From contig CAWKLQ010000004.1 of NCBI GenBank assembly GCA_963850525.1, positions 372,001 through 436,000 of the forward strand: a stretch of 64,000 nucleotides of DNA, read 5' to 3'. Of the stretch, positions 26,955 through 35,098 are shown one piece after another (positions within the stretch are counted from its first letter, which is position 1; the number at the start of each line of letters is the position of its first letter). This DNA comes from JAEMQF01 sp963850525. GTDB lineage: Bacteria > Pseudomonadota > Gammaproteobacteria > Burkholderiales > Burkholderiaceae_C. The notes under the pieces are model-generated. The model was not told the origin of the DNA and did not search any database. It worked only from the letters and a program-made list of their open reading frames with translations. The translations under genes and the position numbers were made by a program.

Positions 26955-27278
26955 ATGAAGTTTGCACGCCTGCCGCTCAAGGTGCTGCTGCCGCCGCGCC
27001 GATATCAGGCCACTGCCTCGAACCAGGACGCCGCCACCATGACCTTCAAACCCAACGTTCACCGGATCGACCCCTCGCTCAAGCGCAGCACCGGCCCGAG
27101 TTGTCGCGGTGGCGCGTCTTCCCTGCTGCGCCTGTCGCGGCCGCAAGCCCAGTCAAGAATCGCCGGCCCACGCCGAACAACGTGGCTGCAGCGTGCTGCG
27201 GCGTACTTCCGTCGCCCGTCGGCGCTGGCGTTCCCGGCCTTCGGTGTCAGCGAGTACGGCGTCGGCTCGACCGGCTGA
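26955..27278 (+). CDS. Hypothetical small protein, uncertain
   Basis: This open frame of 107 codons lies in the 556-nt interval between the ABC ATPase gene and the DUF6929-like gene. Third codon positions are strongly G+C throughout, as in real genes of this genome, and AAGGGGG lies 6 nt before the ATG. The product is rich in Arg, Ser and Pro, with no signal peptide, membrane segment or motif that I recognise. An internal ATG at residue 29 is an alternative start. It may be a remnant or a chance frame. Outside it and the palindromes at 26735-26788, I see nothing else in this interval. Confidence 0.25.
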   Translation: MKFARLPLKVLLPPRRYQATASNQDAATMTFKPNVHRIDPSLKRSTGPSCRGGASSLLRLSRPQAQSRIAGPRRTTWLQRAAAYFRRPSALAFPAFGVSEYGVGSTG

Positions 27279-27317
27279 GTTGCGCCCTGTCGTGGCGACC
27301 GAGGCACCGCGACTCAA

Positions 27318-28238
27318 CTACCCGCTCATTCGCACTTTCAGGCATGTTGTCGGACGGCCTCGGTCGTCCGCGTCGGTGAGCAAAGTCAACTCCAGGGGCG
27401 CGTCGCCACTGGCGTGGGCCACCGCGATTCCCTCCACTTTCCACAGCCCTTCCAGGCGTTGCAACGAGCGCAGGGAGCCGTCTGCATCGACCAGGCCAAT
27501 CACCGAGCCCACGCAGGCGCCATCGTGATAGCTGTCCACAGTCGCCTCCGCGACGGCGCTGAACACCCAGGCGCCGTTTGGCAGCGCTGCGGCATCGCTG
27601 AAGCCGAGCGCCACGCCATCGAGCGTGCCGAGCGCATAAGCCGCGCTCGCCTGCGCTTGCGGCGCGGCAAGGGCGCGGCCGAGCAGCCACGGCCAGACCT
27701 CGCGCCAGGCAAATCGAATGCAGACGTTGCTCGGATGGCCTTGATTGGCGCGCTGCAAAAGAAGGAAGTCGTCGCCGCGACAGAGGCCGCCTTCGACGTT
27801 CAGGTCCACTGCTGAGAGTCGCAACGGTGCATACAGCGCCGCCAAGTCGATCAGGCGCGGCGCCCCGGTCAAGTCGCCGTGCGCATCGAAGGCGATGAGC
27901 ACGCCGGTCTGCCGGTTCGGGCGCGAGCCTGATCCCAGCGCGAGCAGCGCGCCGAACGGCAGCCCGGCCACTGGCGGCAGCTCGATCAATGTCTCGAGGT
28001 CGGGCTTCGCGGCTTTGCGCGGCGCGGGGCCGCCCGGCAATTCACCGTCGAACAGGCGCAGCCAACGGCCGCTGCCCGAGGCGGCGTCGACCACGGCCAG
28101 ATGATGCTCGTCGTCGGCGACGACGTACAAGCGGCCGTCGCGTTGCACCAGGCCACTCGCGGCGCTCAACACCCGGCCTGGCGCAGCGCCGGGCGGGCTG
28201 TCGACATGCAGTTCGGTGCGCGACAGAACTTCGAGCAA
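27318..28238 (-). CDS. DUF6929-like hypothetical protein
   Basis: A 306-residue protein without an evident signal peptide or membrane segment. It has repeated beta-rich blades (AASGLVQRDGRLYVVADDEHHLAVVD in outline, then SAVDLNVEGGLCRGDDFLLLQRANQG and YHDGACVGSVIGLVD). These resemble the DUF6929 family, which is probably a beta-propeller. The function is unknown. It ends a three-gene minus-strand run (ribH, NTF2-like, this gene) with 10 nt between it and the NTF2-like gene, so it is likely transcribed from the FMN-riboswitch leader. Confidence 0.7.
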   Translation of the reverse strand: MLEVLSRTELHVDSPPGAAPGRVLSAASGLVQRDGRLYVVADDEHHLAVVDAASGSGRWLRLFDGELPGGPAPRKAAKPDLETLIELPPVAGLPFGALLALGSGSRPNRQTGVLIAFDAHGDLTGAPRLIDLAALYAPLRLSAVDLNVEGGLCRGDDFLLLQRANQGHPSNVCIRFAWREVWPWLLGRALAAPQAQASAAYALGTLDGVALGFSDAAALPNGAWVFSAVAEATVDSYHDGACVGSVIGLVDADGSLRSLQRLEGLWKVEGIAVAHASGDAPLELTLLTDADDRGRPTTCLKVRMSG

Positions 28239-28248
28239 AGCGCGCGCT

Positions 28249-28662
28249 TCAGAACATCGAATTGCCGTTCGCGCACTCGGCGGGCGGCGGCACGAGTTGC
28301 AGCACGTCCCAGTGCTCGACGATCTTGCCGTCGGCGTCGAGACGGAAGATGTCGATGCCCGCCCAGTGGCGATCGCGCTCGCGATCGCTCGGCCACTCCT
28401 GGTGGCAGTGCAGGATCACGTGGTCGCCTTCGGCAAGCACGCGTTTGAAGTGCACGCGCTTGCCCGGGTAGAGCTCAGCCATCTTTTCGAAGTAGTCGAT
28501 GAACGCCTGTTTGCCGTCGGCCACTTTGGGGTTGTGCTGAACGTACGTCGCGCCCACGTAGCGGCGCACCGCCTCGGCCGGTTTGCACTGGTTGAACATC
28601 AGGTCGTAGAAGGCGAGCACCGTCTTCTTGTTGACTTCCAGGCGTTCGGTCGTGTCGGTCAT
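28249..28662 (-). CDS. NTF2-like / SnoaL-type protein
   Basis: A 137-residue single-domain cone-shaped-fold protein of the nuclear transport factor 2-like superfamily. SnoaL-type features include KTVLAFYDLMFNQ (about residues 13-25), YVQHNPKVADGKQAF (about 45-59) and the closing DIFRLDADGKIVEHWDVLQ. Such proteins act as small-molecule isomerases or cyclases or bind ligands; no specific substrate can be named. It lies between ribH and the DUF6929-like gene, 39 nt after ribH. Confidence 0.88.
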   Translation of the reverse strand: MTDTTERLEVNKKTVLAFYDLMFNQCKPAEAVRRYVGATYVQHNPKVADGKQAFIDYFEKMAELYPGKRVHFKRVLAEGDHVILHCHQEWPSDRERDRHWAGIDIFRLDADGKIVEHWDVLQLVPPPAECANGNSMF

Positions 28663-28701
28663 GGCGGCCCCCTCGTGGCTGCCATTTTGCGGGCTGCCCG
28701 G

Positions 28702-29205
28702 TCACGCCGCAAGGCGCTGCAGACTTCGCACGGTGTTCAGGCACGCGTGCGCAGCCTCGCGGCCTTTCACGACGAAGTGTTCGCCGAAAAAGCGTTGATG
28801 CTCGCCGTGCTCGTGAAAGTTTTTCGGCGTGAGCACGGCAGAGATCACCGGAACCCCGGTGTCGAGCTGGACGCGCATCAGCCCCGAGATCACCGCGTCG
28901 GCGACAAACTCATGGCGGTAGATGCCGCCGTCGACGACAAACGCGCACGCGACGATTGCCGAGTAATTTCCGCTGCGCGCAAGTTGCAACGCGTGCAGCG
29001 GGATTTCGAAGGCGCCCGGCACCTCGAACACGTCGACGCGGGGCGGCGGACTTTGCTCGCGCGCAATTTCGGCGAGGAAGCTGTCGCAGGCGCGCTTGAC
29101 GATGGCTTCGTGCCATGTCGCGCGGACCAGGGCGAAGTGCCACGGTGGCGCCGCGTCGAGTGGGTGCTGGGAAGAACGCTGAGCAGAAGTGTGGAGCTGA
29201 TTCAT
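28702..29205 (-). CDS. ribH: 6,7-dimethyl-8-ribityllumazine synthase (stand-alone copy)
   Basis: Lumazine synthase joins 5-amino-6-ribitylamino-uracil with 3,4-dihydroxy-2-butanone 4-phosphate in riboflavin synthesis. The 167-residue product has the family core FEVPGAFEIPLHALQLA (about residues 61-77) and the catalytic-loop region VISGLMRVQLDTGVPV. The ATG at 29205 is preceded by AAGGA about 6 nt upstream. There is no ribD, ribE or ribBA gene here, unlike the usual rib operon, so this may be a second RibH of the RibH2 type. An FMN riboswitch lies 97 nt upstream of the start. Confidence 0.9.
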   Translation of the reverse strand: MNQLHTSAQRSSQHPLDAAPPWHFALVRATWHEAIVKRACDSFLAEIAREQSPPPRVDVFEVPGAFEIPLHALQLARSGNYSAIVACAFVVDGGIYRHEFVADAVISGLMRVQLDTGVPVISAVLTPKNFHEHGEHQRFFGEHFVVKGREAAHACLNTVRSLQRLAA

Positions 29206-29262
29206 GGTGTTCCTTCGAACGGGGGTTGCCAGAATCAGGGCGCACGCGTCCGGGCGCCCGCG

Positions 29263-29279
29263 CTCCATCCAGGATGGAG
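29263..29279 (-). promoter_or_regulatory. Hairpin in the riboswitch expression platform
   Basis: CTCCATC and GATGGAG form a perfect 7-bp stem with a 3-nt loop, between the FMN aptamer and the ribH ribosome site. No T-run follows on the minus strand. Control is therefore more likely at translation or through Rho than by intrinsic termination. Confidence 0.45.
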
Positions 29280-29302
29280 TTCAGGCGCACGAACAACGCG
29301 CT

Positions 29303-29457
29303 CTCTTTCATCCGGACTGTGACCGTCGGCTTCGGATTGACACCGAATCTGCTGACCCTGCCCTGCGCGATGCAAGCCAGGCGCTCGCGGGCTTGTGCTT
29401 TGGCCTCTCAGCCAACGCCATCACCGCCGGTGGGGAATTTCGCCCCGCCCTGAGAAC
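29303..29457 (-). ncRNA. FMN riboswitch (RFN element)
   Basis: Reading the minus strand, the conserved aptamer blocks appear in order. AGGGCGGGGCGAAATTCCCC then ACCGGCGGT occur near 29451-29422, followed by AAGCCCGCGAGCGCC (29394-29380). CAGCAGATTCGGT with its pairing partner ATCCGAAGCCGACGGT comes next (29353-29322), then AGTCCGGATGAAAGAG at the 3' end. This matches the six-helix RFN element that binds FMN and represses riboflavin genes. It directly precedes the ribH gene and lies 46 nt after the stop of the unrelated hyuB gene. Confidence 0.93.
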
Positions 29458-29502
29458 GCTGCCGCGGGCGTTGAAGCCCGCAGCACGGCCATCATAGTGC
29501 GC

Positions 29503-31179
29503 TCAAGGTCCGAAATAACCCATGCTTGCGTCGCGGCGAATCGCCTCCCTGGCACGCCTGTCCGGCTCGCCAAACCCTCCGCCCCCGGGTGTGGATACGC
29601 AAATCACATCGCCCGCGCTGATCGCGATGTCCTGGTCTTTCGACAGGTGCTCAGGCACATAGGCCACGCCATTGCGGATGATTCGCACCTTGTTCACCCC
29701 GCCGCTGGCGCCCCCCATCGCGCCCGGCGGCCCGACGCGGCCGTGGTCCATCACCATCGAGACACGCGCCTCGCCGCGGCGCAGCCGGATTCGGTAGTTC
29801 ACGCCGAAGCCGCCGCGAAACTCGCCCGAGCCGCCCGAGCCTTCGTGCAGCGAATACTCTTCGAAGAGTACCGGGTAGAGTTGCTCCATGATCTCGATCG
29901 GCGTGGTTTTCGAGATGCCTATCGTCGAGCAGCCGTTGGAGATGCCGTCCCCCGCCGGGCTGCCGCCGTAGCCGCCACCCGAAATCACATACATCACGTA
30001 GGCGCGGTTTTTCAATGGGTCGAAACCGCCGATGCCCAAGTTGCCACTCGTCCCTGCGGGCGCGCCGAACAACTGATCCGGAATCGCTTGCCCAAGCGCC
30101 ATGAACACGGCCTCGGCGATGCGCTGGCTCACCTCGGCCGCGCAGCCCGACACCGGGCGCGGGTAGCGTGCATAGAGAAATGTGCCTTCGGGCTCGACGA
30201 TATGCAGCGGCGCAAACGTCCCGGCGTTGATCGCGACATCGGGGAACACATGCTTCACCGCCAGGTAGATCGACGACTTGGTCGTCGCGATGACGCTGTT
30301 CATCGGGCCCTTGCACGGCGGCGACGAGCCGCTCATGTCGAAGCTGAGTTGCGCGTGTTCGCCGCTGCCCGACTTGGTAATGCGCATCGCGATCCGCAGC
30401 GGCGCGTTGACCACGCCGTCGGAGTCGACAAACGCCTCGCCCTCATAAACGCCGTCAGGAATCGTCGCGATCTGCGCCCGCATCTGCTGCGCGGCACGGG
30501 CTTTCAGCTCGACGATCGCGTCGGTCACCGTGCCTGCGCCATAGCGATCGAGCAACGCCGTCAGGCGCTTCTCACCCGTCGTCAGCGCGGCGGCCTGCGC
30601 CTTGATGTCGCCGATTCGCTGGTCGGCGATTCTGATGTTCGACAGGATGATCGAGAGGATCTCATCGTCGAGCACGCCGCGCTTGAAAAGCTTGACGGGC
30701 GGCAGGCGCAAACCCTCCTGCTCGACCTCGGTCGCGCTCGCCGAAAACCCGCCCGGCACCATGCCGCCGGTGTCGGGCCAATGGCCGGTGTTGGCGAGCC
30801 AGCACCACAGCTCACCGCGGTAGAAGAAGGGCTGGACGAACTTCACGTCCATCAGGTGCGTGCCGCCGAGATAGGGGTCGTTGACGATGAACATGTCGCC
30901 CGGGTGCAGCTCGACTTTGCGGCGCTGCACGTGCTCGATCACCGCCTGCACCGTGAACTGCATCGTGCCGACGAACACCGGCAAGCCGAGCTCGCCTTGT
31001 GCGATGAGCTCGCCGGACTGAGCGTCGTAAATGCCGTCGCTGCGATCCAGCGCCTCGGCGATCACCGGGCTGAACGCGCTGCGAACGAACGCGAGATCCA
31101 TCTCGTTGCAGACCTGTTGCAGGCCGTTTTGCAGAACCGACAGGGTGATGGGGTCGATGCTCACGTCTTTACTCCTCAC
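29503..31179 (-). CDS. hyuB: Hydantoinase B / oxoprolinase family protein
   Basis: The 558-residue B component of an ATP-dependent hydantoinase or oxoprolinase, a family that hydrolyses cyclic amides (hydantoins, 5-oxoproline, other lactams) with its A partner. Family features include FVRSAFSPVIAEALDRSDGIYD near residue 30, MFIVNDPYLGGTHLMDVK near 95 and the Gly-rich segment SPPCKGPMNSVIATTKS. The last part contains GGSGEFRGGFGVNYRIRLR. The start overlaps the hyuA stop by 4 bp. It is the last gene of the long minus-strand run that includes molybdenum hydroxylase genes. Confidence 0.93.
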   Translation of the reverse strand: MRSKDVSIDPITLSVLQNGLQQVCNEMDLAFVRSAFSPVIAEALDRSDGIYDAQSGELIAQGELGLPVFVGTMQFTVQAVIEHVQRRKVELHPGDMFIVNDPYLGGTHLMDVKFVQPFFYRGELWCWLANTGHWPDTGGMVPGGFSASATEVEQEGLRLPPVKLFKRGVLDDEILSIILSNIRIADQRIGDIKAQAAALTTGEKRLTALLDRYGAGTVTDAIVELKARAAQQMRAQIATIPDGVYEGEAFVDSDGVVNAPLRIAMRITKSGSGEHAQLSFDMSGSSPPCKGPMNSVIATTKSSIYLAVKHVFPDVAINAGTFAPLHIVEPEGTFLYARYPRPVSGCAAEVSQRIAEAVFMALGQAIPDQLFGAPAGTSGNLGIGGFDPLKNRAYVMYVISGGGYGGSPAGDGISNGCSTIGISKTTPIEIMEQLYPVLFEEYSLHEGSGGSGEFRGGFGVNYRIRLRRGEARVSMVMDHGRVGPPGAMGGASGGVNKVRIIRNGVAYVPEHLSKDQDIAISAGDVICVSTPGGGGFGEPDRRAREAIRRDASMGYFGP

Positions 31180-33224
31180 ACCGTCACGATCAAGTTGCCG
31201 ATGCTGTCGATTCGCACGCGGTTGCCCGGTTCAATCACTGTCGTGCAATCCAGCTGCTCGATGATCGCCGGCCCCTCGAACGAAGCGTCCGCCGGCAAAT
31301 GCTCACGCACATAGATCGGCGTGTCGACCCAACCCGCCGACTCGAACCACACCGCACGCCGGCCTCGCAGCGCCTCGAGCAAGGTCGCGCGCGGCGCTGC
31401 CGCAGCAATCGCCTTCAGCGACACCGCCTTGCGCTTGCCGATCACGGCGGTGTGCAGGTTCACGAGCACCGGTTTGATCTCGGGCAACTCGACGCCGAAG
31501 CGTTGCCAGTAAGCGATCTCGAACAGTTTGCGCAGCTCCGGCAAGCTGACTGCCGGGTTCGCGATCTCCACCGGGAGGATGTGGCTCTGCCCCTGGAACT
31601 GCATGTCGGCGCGGTGCACCGTGACGATGGCCTCGACGCTGACCTTTTCGCGCTCGATGCGCTCCCGTCCGGCGCGAACTTGCGCGTCAAATGCCGCAGC
31701 GATGCGTCCCTCCGTGAGGGCTTCGAGCGGCTGGTTGATCGTCGCGACGAAGTCGTGGCGCAGGTCGGCGACGACGCAGCCGAGTGCATTCGTCAGCCCC
31801 GGCCGCGCCGGGATCAGGACTTTCGGGATGCCGAGTTCGCGCGCCAGTGCCACCGCGTGCAATGGCCCGGCGCCGCCGAACGCGAACAGGGCAAAGTCGC
31901 GCGGGTCATGGCCGCGCGACAGGCTCACCAAACGCACCGCGCCGGCCATCTTGTCGTTGGCGACGCGCAATACCGCAGCGGCTGCGGCGGCAACGTCCAG
32001 ACCGAGCGGGGTGCCGATCTGCTCGAGCAACGCGGCATGCAGCGTCGCCATGGCGATGGGCCGGTCCACCGACAGCAAGCGCGCCGGGTCGAGGCGTCCG
32101 AGAACCAAATTCGCATCCGTGATCGTGATCCCCGTTCCACCGCGCCCGTAGCACATCGGTCCCGGGCTCGCCCCGGCGCTTTGCGGGCCCACGCGCAGCA
32201 TGCCCGAAGCGTCCACACTCGCCAGCGACCCGCCGCCGGCGCCAATCGTGTGCACGTCGACCATCGGCACGTGGATAGGCATCGCGTATTCGAGTTCGAG
32301 TTCGCTCGACACCGCGGGCATGCCACCGAGCACGAGCGCCACGTCGGTCGACGTGCCGCCCATGTCGTAGGTGACGACGTTGACGAACTCACCCGCGGTG
32401 CTGCCAGCTTGAATGGCCGTCGCCGCAGCGGCGATCACGCCCGACGCCGGCCCGGACATGACGGTGTTCACCGCATGCTCGGCGACGATGCTCGCCGCGA
32501 CCGTTCCGCCGTTGCCTTGCATGACGAACAGCTCGCGCCTGAAGCCGCGTTTGCCCAGCTCGTCTTGCAGGCGCGCGATGTAGCGGTGCAACACCGGCTG
32601 GATCGCAGCGTTCACCGCCGCCGTGACGCCGCGTTCGTACTCGCGGTATTCGGCGACGATGGTGTGGCCGGCGGTGACGTGCGAATTCGGCCAGAGCGCA
32701 CGCACGATTTGCGCGGCGCGCGCTTCGTGCGCCGGGTAGATGTAGCTGTGCAGGAAGTGGATCACGACACTCTCGGCGCCGCGGCTGAGCAACTCGCGCG
32801 CTGCTGTGTCGACCTGCGCTTCGTTCAGCGCTGTCACCACCTCGCCCTGCGCGTCGACACGCTCATCCACTTCGAGACGCAGCGACCGTTCAATGAGCGG
32901 CGTGAAGCGCCCCTTCAAGCCATACGGCGTGGGGCGCGTGCGCCTGCCGAGTTCGAGCACGTCGCGAAAGCCGCGTGTCGTGATCAGGCCTACACGCGCC
33001 GTGCGGCGTTCGAGCATCGCGTTGGTCGTCGTCGTCGTGCCGTGCACGATGGCGTCGAGCCGCGCGATGTCGACCTGCGCAGCGTCGAGCGCGGCGATCA
33101 CGCCGAAGGCCTGGTTCTCTACGGTCGTGGGCACCTTGGCCAAGCGCACTTCGCCGCTCGCGTCGTCGATATAGATCAGGTCGGTGAAGGTGCCGCCGAC
33201 GTCGATGCCTGCGATTCGGCTCAT
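31176..33224 (-). CDS. hyuA: Hydantoinase A / oxoprolinase family protein
   Basis: The 682-residue A component, with an N-terminal acetate-kinase-like ATP fold beginning IAGIDVGGTFTDLIYIDD. Further family motifs are VHGTTTTTNAMLER near residue 70, VTYDMGGTSTDVAL near 283 and FGGAGPLHAVALARELG near 440. The ATG at 33224 is chosen because the conserved fold starts there. The frame stays open upstream to 33479 only by reading through the inverted repeat (VIPAKAGIH-type translation), which is not part of the protein. It would act with HyuB on a cyclic amide, possibly a ring-reduction product made upstream in this cluster. Confidence 0.93.
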   Translation of the reverse strand: MSRIAGIDVGGTFTDLIYIDDASGEVRLAKVPTTVENQAFGVIAALDAAQVDIARLDAIVHGTTTTTNAMLERRTARVGLITTRGFRDVLELGRRTRPTPYGLKGRFTPLIERSLRLEVDERVDAQGEVVTALNEAQVDTAARELLSRGAESVVIHFLHSYIYPAHEARAAQIVRALWPNSHVTAGHTIVAEYREYERGVTAAVNAAIQPVLHRYIARLQDELGKRGFRRELFVMQGNGGTVAASIVAEHAVNTVMSGPASGVIAAAATAIQAGSTAGEFVNVVTYDMGGTSTDVALVLGGMPAVSSELELEYAMPIHVPMVDVHTIGAGGGSLASVDASGMLRVGPQSAGASPGPMCYGRGGTGITITDANLVLGRLDPARLLSVDRPIAMATLHAALLEQIGTPLGLDVAAAAAAVLRVANDKMAGAVRLVSLSRGHDPRDFALFAFGGAGPLHAVALARELGIPKVLIPARPGLTNALGCVVADLRHDFVATINQPLEALTEGRIAAAFDAQVRAGRERIEREKVSVEAIVTVHRADMQFQGQSHILPVEIANPAVSLPELRKLFEIAYWQRFGVELPEIKPVLVNLHTAVIGKRKAVSLKAIAAAAPRATLLEALRGRRAVWFESAGWVDTPIYVREHLPADASFEGPAIIEQLDCTTVIEPGNRVRIDSIGNLIVTV

Positions 33225-33347
33225 GGCATCGGATCCGCCGTGGTTGGCGCGCCAAGCGACGTGCAGGTCGAGTCCGCGCTGGCGTAGGCTCGCTTTCGGC
33301 CCATTGCTGCCGTTCGATGTGGCCTCGAGGCTTGCCCACCAACCCTT

Positions 33348-33446
33348 GTCATCCCGGCGCAAGCCGGGATCCATCGGATGCACGCGATGAACGCTTCGCT
33401 GGACGCGCGACTTCCACGGGTGGATCCCGGCTTTCGCCGGGATGAC
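33348..33446. repeat. Long inverted-repeat element, copy 2
   Basis: The arms at 33348-33373 and 33421-33446 are reverse complements apart from one mismatch (inner CCCGGCGCAAGCCGGG versus CCCGGCTTTCGCCGGG). The spacer is 47 nt. It lies in the 336-nt gap between livF and hyuA (33225-33560), which holds no gene I can support. Confidence 0.88.
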
Positions 33447-33560
33447 GAATATCCTGCGTCGACGCGTGAGCGCACCCAAAGTGGACGTTCAAACGTCGGC
33501 AACGGGCCGATTGCCGCCTCACGCTCCTCACCCATCGCGCGCTGCTTCATCGCCTTCGCC

Positions 33561-34265
33561 TCATACGCTGAGGTAGGCGCGCTGCACCGTGTCATCCGCC
33601 ATCAACTGCTCCATCGTGCCACTGAACTGGACCTGGCCTTTTTCGAGCACGACGGCGCGGTCGCTCACCAGGCGCGCGAAGTGCAGGTTCTGCTCCGACA
33701 GCAGGATCGACAGGCCCTGCTGCTTCAGCGTCAGCAGCATGCGCGCCAATTGTTCGACGATCAGCGGCGCCACGCCTTCCGACGGTTCGTCGAGCAAAAC
33801 GAGACGCGGGTTGCCCATCAAGGTGCGCGCAATCGTCAGCATCTGCTGCTCGCCGCCGCTGGTGCGCCCGCCCGGGCGATCGAGCATCGTCGCCAGATTC
33901 GGGAACAGCTCGAAGAGTCTCTCCGGTGTCCACGCTGCGGTGGCGCCGGGGCGCGCCGGCTGGCGCCCGACTTCAAGGTTTTCGCGAACGCTGAGGTCGG
34001 TGAAGATGCGCCGGTCTTCAGGCACCCAGCCGAGACCCAGGCGGCTGATGCGGTGAGGCGCGAGGTTTGAGATGTCGCTGCCCTCGAAGCGGACTTGGCC
34101 GCTGCGCCGCGCGATCAAGCCCATCAGGGCTTTCATCGTCGTCGACTTGCCCGCGCCGTTGCGCCCCATCAGCGCCACGCATTGCCCGGCGCCCACGTGC
34201 AGCGACACGTCGAAGAGGATTTGCGCCTTGCCGTACCAGGCGCAGAGTTGCTGCACGTCAAGCAT
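33561..34265 (-). CDS. livF: LIV-type ABC transporter ATPase (LivF)
   Basis: A 234-residue cytoplasmic ATPase with Walker A GRNGAGKSTT (about residues 34-43), signature SGGEQQ near 135 and Walker B LVLLDEPSEG near 155. Length and the start LDVQQLCAWYGKAQIL fit LivF of branched-chain amino acid type transporters, a class that also moves aromatic acids, amides and urea. Its start overlaps livG by 8 bp. Confidence 0.94.
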   Translation of the reverse strand: MLDVQQLCAWYGKAQILFDVSLHVGAGQCVALMGRNGAGKSTTMKALMGLIARRSGQVRFEGSDISNLAPHRISRLGLGWVPEDRRIFTDLSVRENLEVGRQPARPGATAAWTPERLFELFPNLATMLDRPGGRTSGGEQQMLTIARTLMGNPRLVLLDEPSEGVAPLIVEQLARMLLTLKQQGLSILLSEQNLHFARLVSDRAVVLEKGQVQFSGTMEQLMADDTVQRAYLSV

Positions 34266-35079
34266 GCGTCGCCGCTCCTCGGGGCGCGTCCGGTGTGGCG
34301 CTCGCCTCGAAGGTCGCGCCCATGCCGAAGTAGACCTCGCGAACCCTTGGGTGATCGCGAACCGTGGCAGGCGGCCCGCCTGCGATCAACTCGCCGCGCG
34401 CCAGGACGATCAGGCGGTCCGCGTGCGCGAACACGACATCCATGCTGTGTTCGGTGAAAAGTACGCCGATGTGCTGTTCGCGCGCGAGGCGCTGCGTCAG
34501 CTCCATCATCTGATGGCGCTCGCGCGGTGCCATGCCCGCGGTGGGCTCGTCCATCAGCAGCAGGCGCGGCCGGTTCGCCAGCGCCAGCGCGAGCTCGATG
34601 CGCTTCACGTCGCCGTAGGCGAGCACGCTCATCGCACGCTCGGCCTGCGCCGCCATGCCTACGCTGCCCAGCAGCGCGAGTGCTTCGTCGCGGAACTGGT
34701 TGCGCGCGCTGCGCCAGAAACGCAGCACGCGGCGCGCGTTCGACAGCAGCGCGAGCTGCACGTTTTCGATCACCGTCAGCGAGCCAAAGGTTTCGGCGAT
34801 CTGGAAGGTGCGGCCCACGCCGAGCCGCCAAATCGCGTTGGGAGTCTGGCCGATGAGCTCGGTGTCGTCGAGCTTCACCGAGCCCGCGTCGGGGGCGAGC
34901 TGGCCGTTGACCATGTTGAAGCAGGTCGACTTGCCTGCACCGTTGGGGCCGATCAGCGCGAGCATCTCGCCCGGCGCGAGCTCGAAGCTGACGTCGTGCA
35001 CGGCGCGCAAGCCGCCGAAAGACTTGCTCAGGCCGCGCACCGCGAGCAGCGGCGCCGTCGATGCATCGCTTGCGCTCAC
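34258..35079 (-). CDS. livG: LIV-type ABC transporter ATPase (LivG)
   Basis: A 273-residue ATPase with Walker A GPNGAGKSTCFN near residue 45, Walker B LLLMDEPTAGMAPRE and a C-terminal LivG extension (VREVYFGMG). The GTG start at 35079 is chosen because GGAGG lies 7 nt upstream and it begins 19 nt after the permease stop. A longer ATG form to 35136 would overlap the permease gene. It pairs with LivF. Confidence 0.92.
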   Translation of the reverse strand: MSASDASTAPLLAVRGLSKSFGGLRAVHDVSFELAPGEMLALIGPNGAGKSTCFNMVNGQLAPDAGSVKLDDTELIGQTPNAIWRLGVGRTFQIAETFGSLTVIENVQLALLSNARRVLRFWRSARNQFRDEALALLGSVGMAAQAERAMSVLAYGDVKRIELALALANRPRLLLMDEPTAGMAPRERHQMMELTQRLAREQHIGVLFTEHSMDVVFAHADRLIVLARGELIAGGPPATVRDHPRVREVYFGMGATFEASATPDAPRGAATHA

Positions 35080-35098
35080 GCTGCTGCCTCCAGCCGGC

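Noticed and set aside
33225..33479. N-terminal extension of HyuA
   Set aside because: The extension reads through the inverted repeat and yields the VIPAKAGIH-type peptide that is a well-known misannotation product; the conserved ATPase fold starts at the ATG at 33224.
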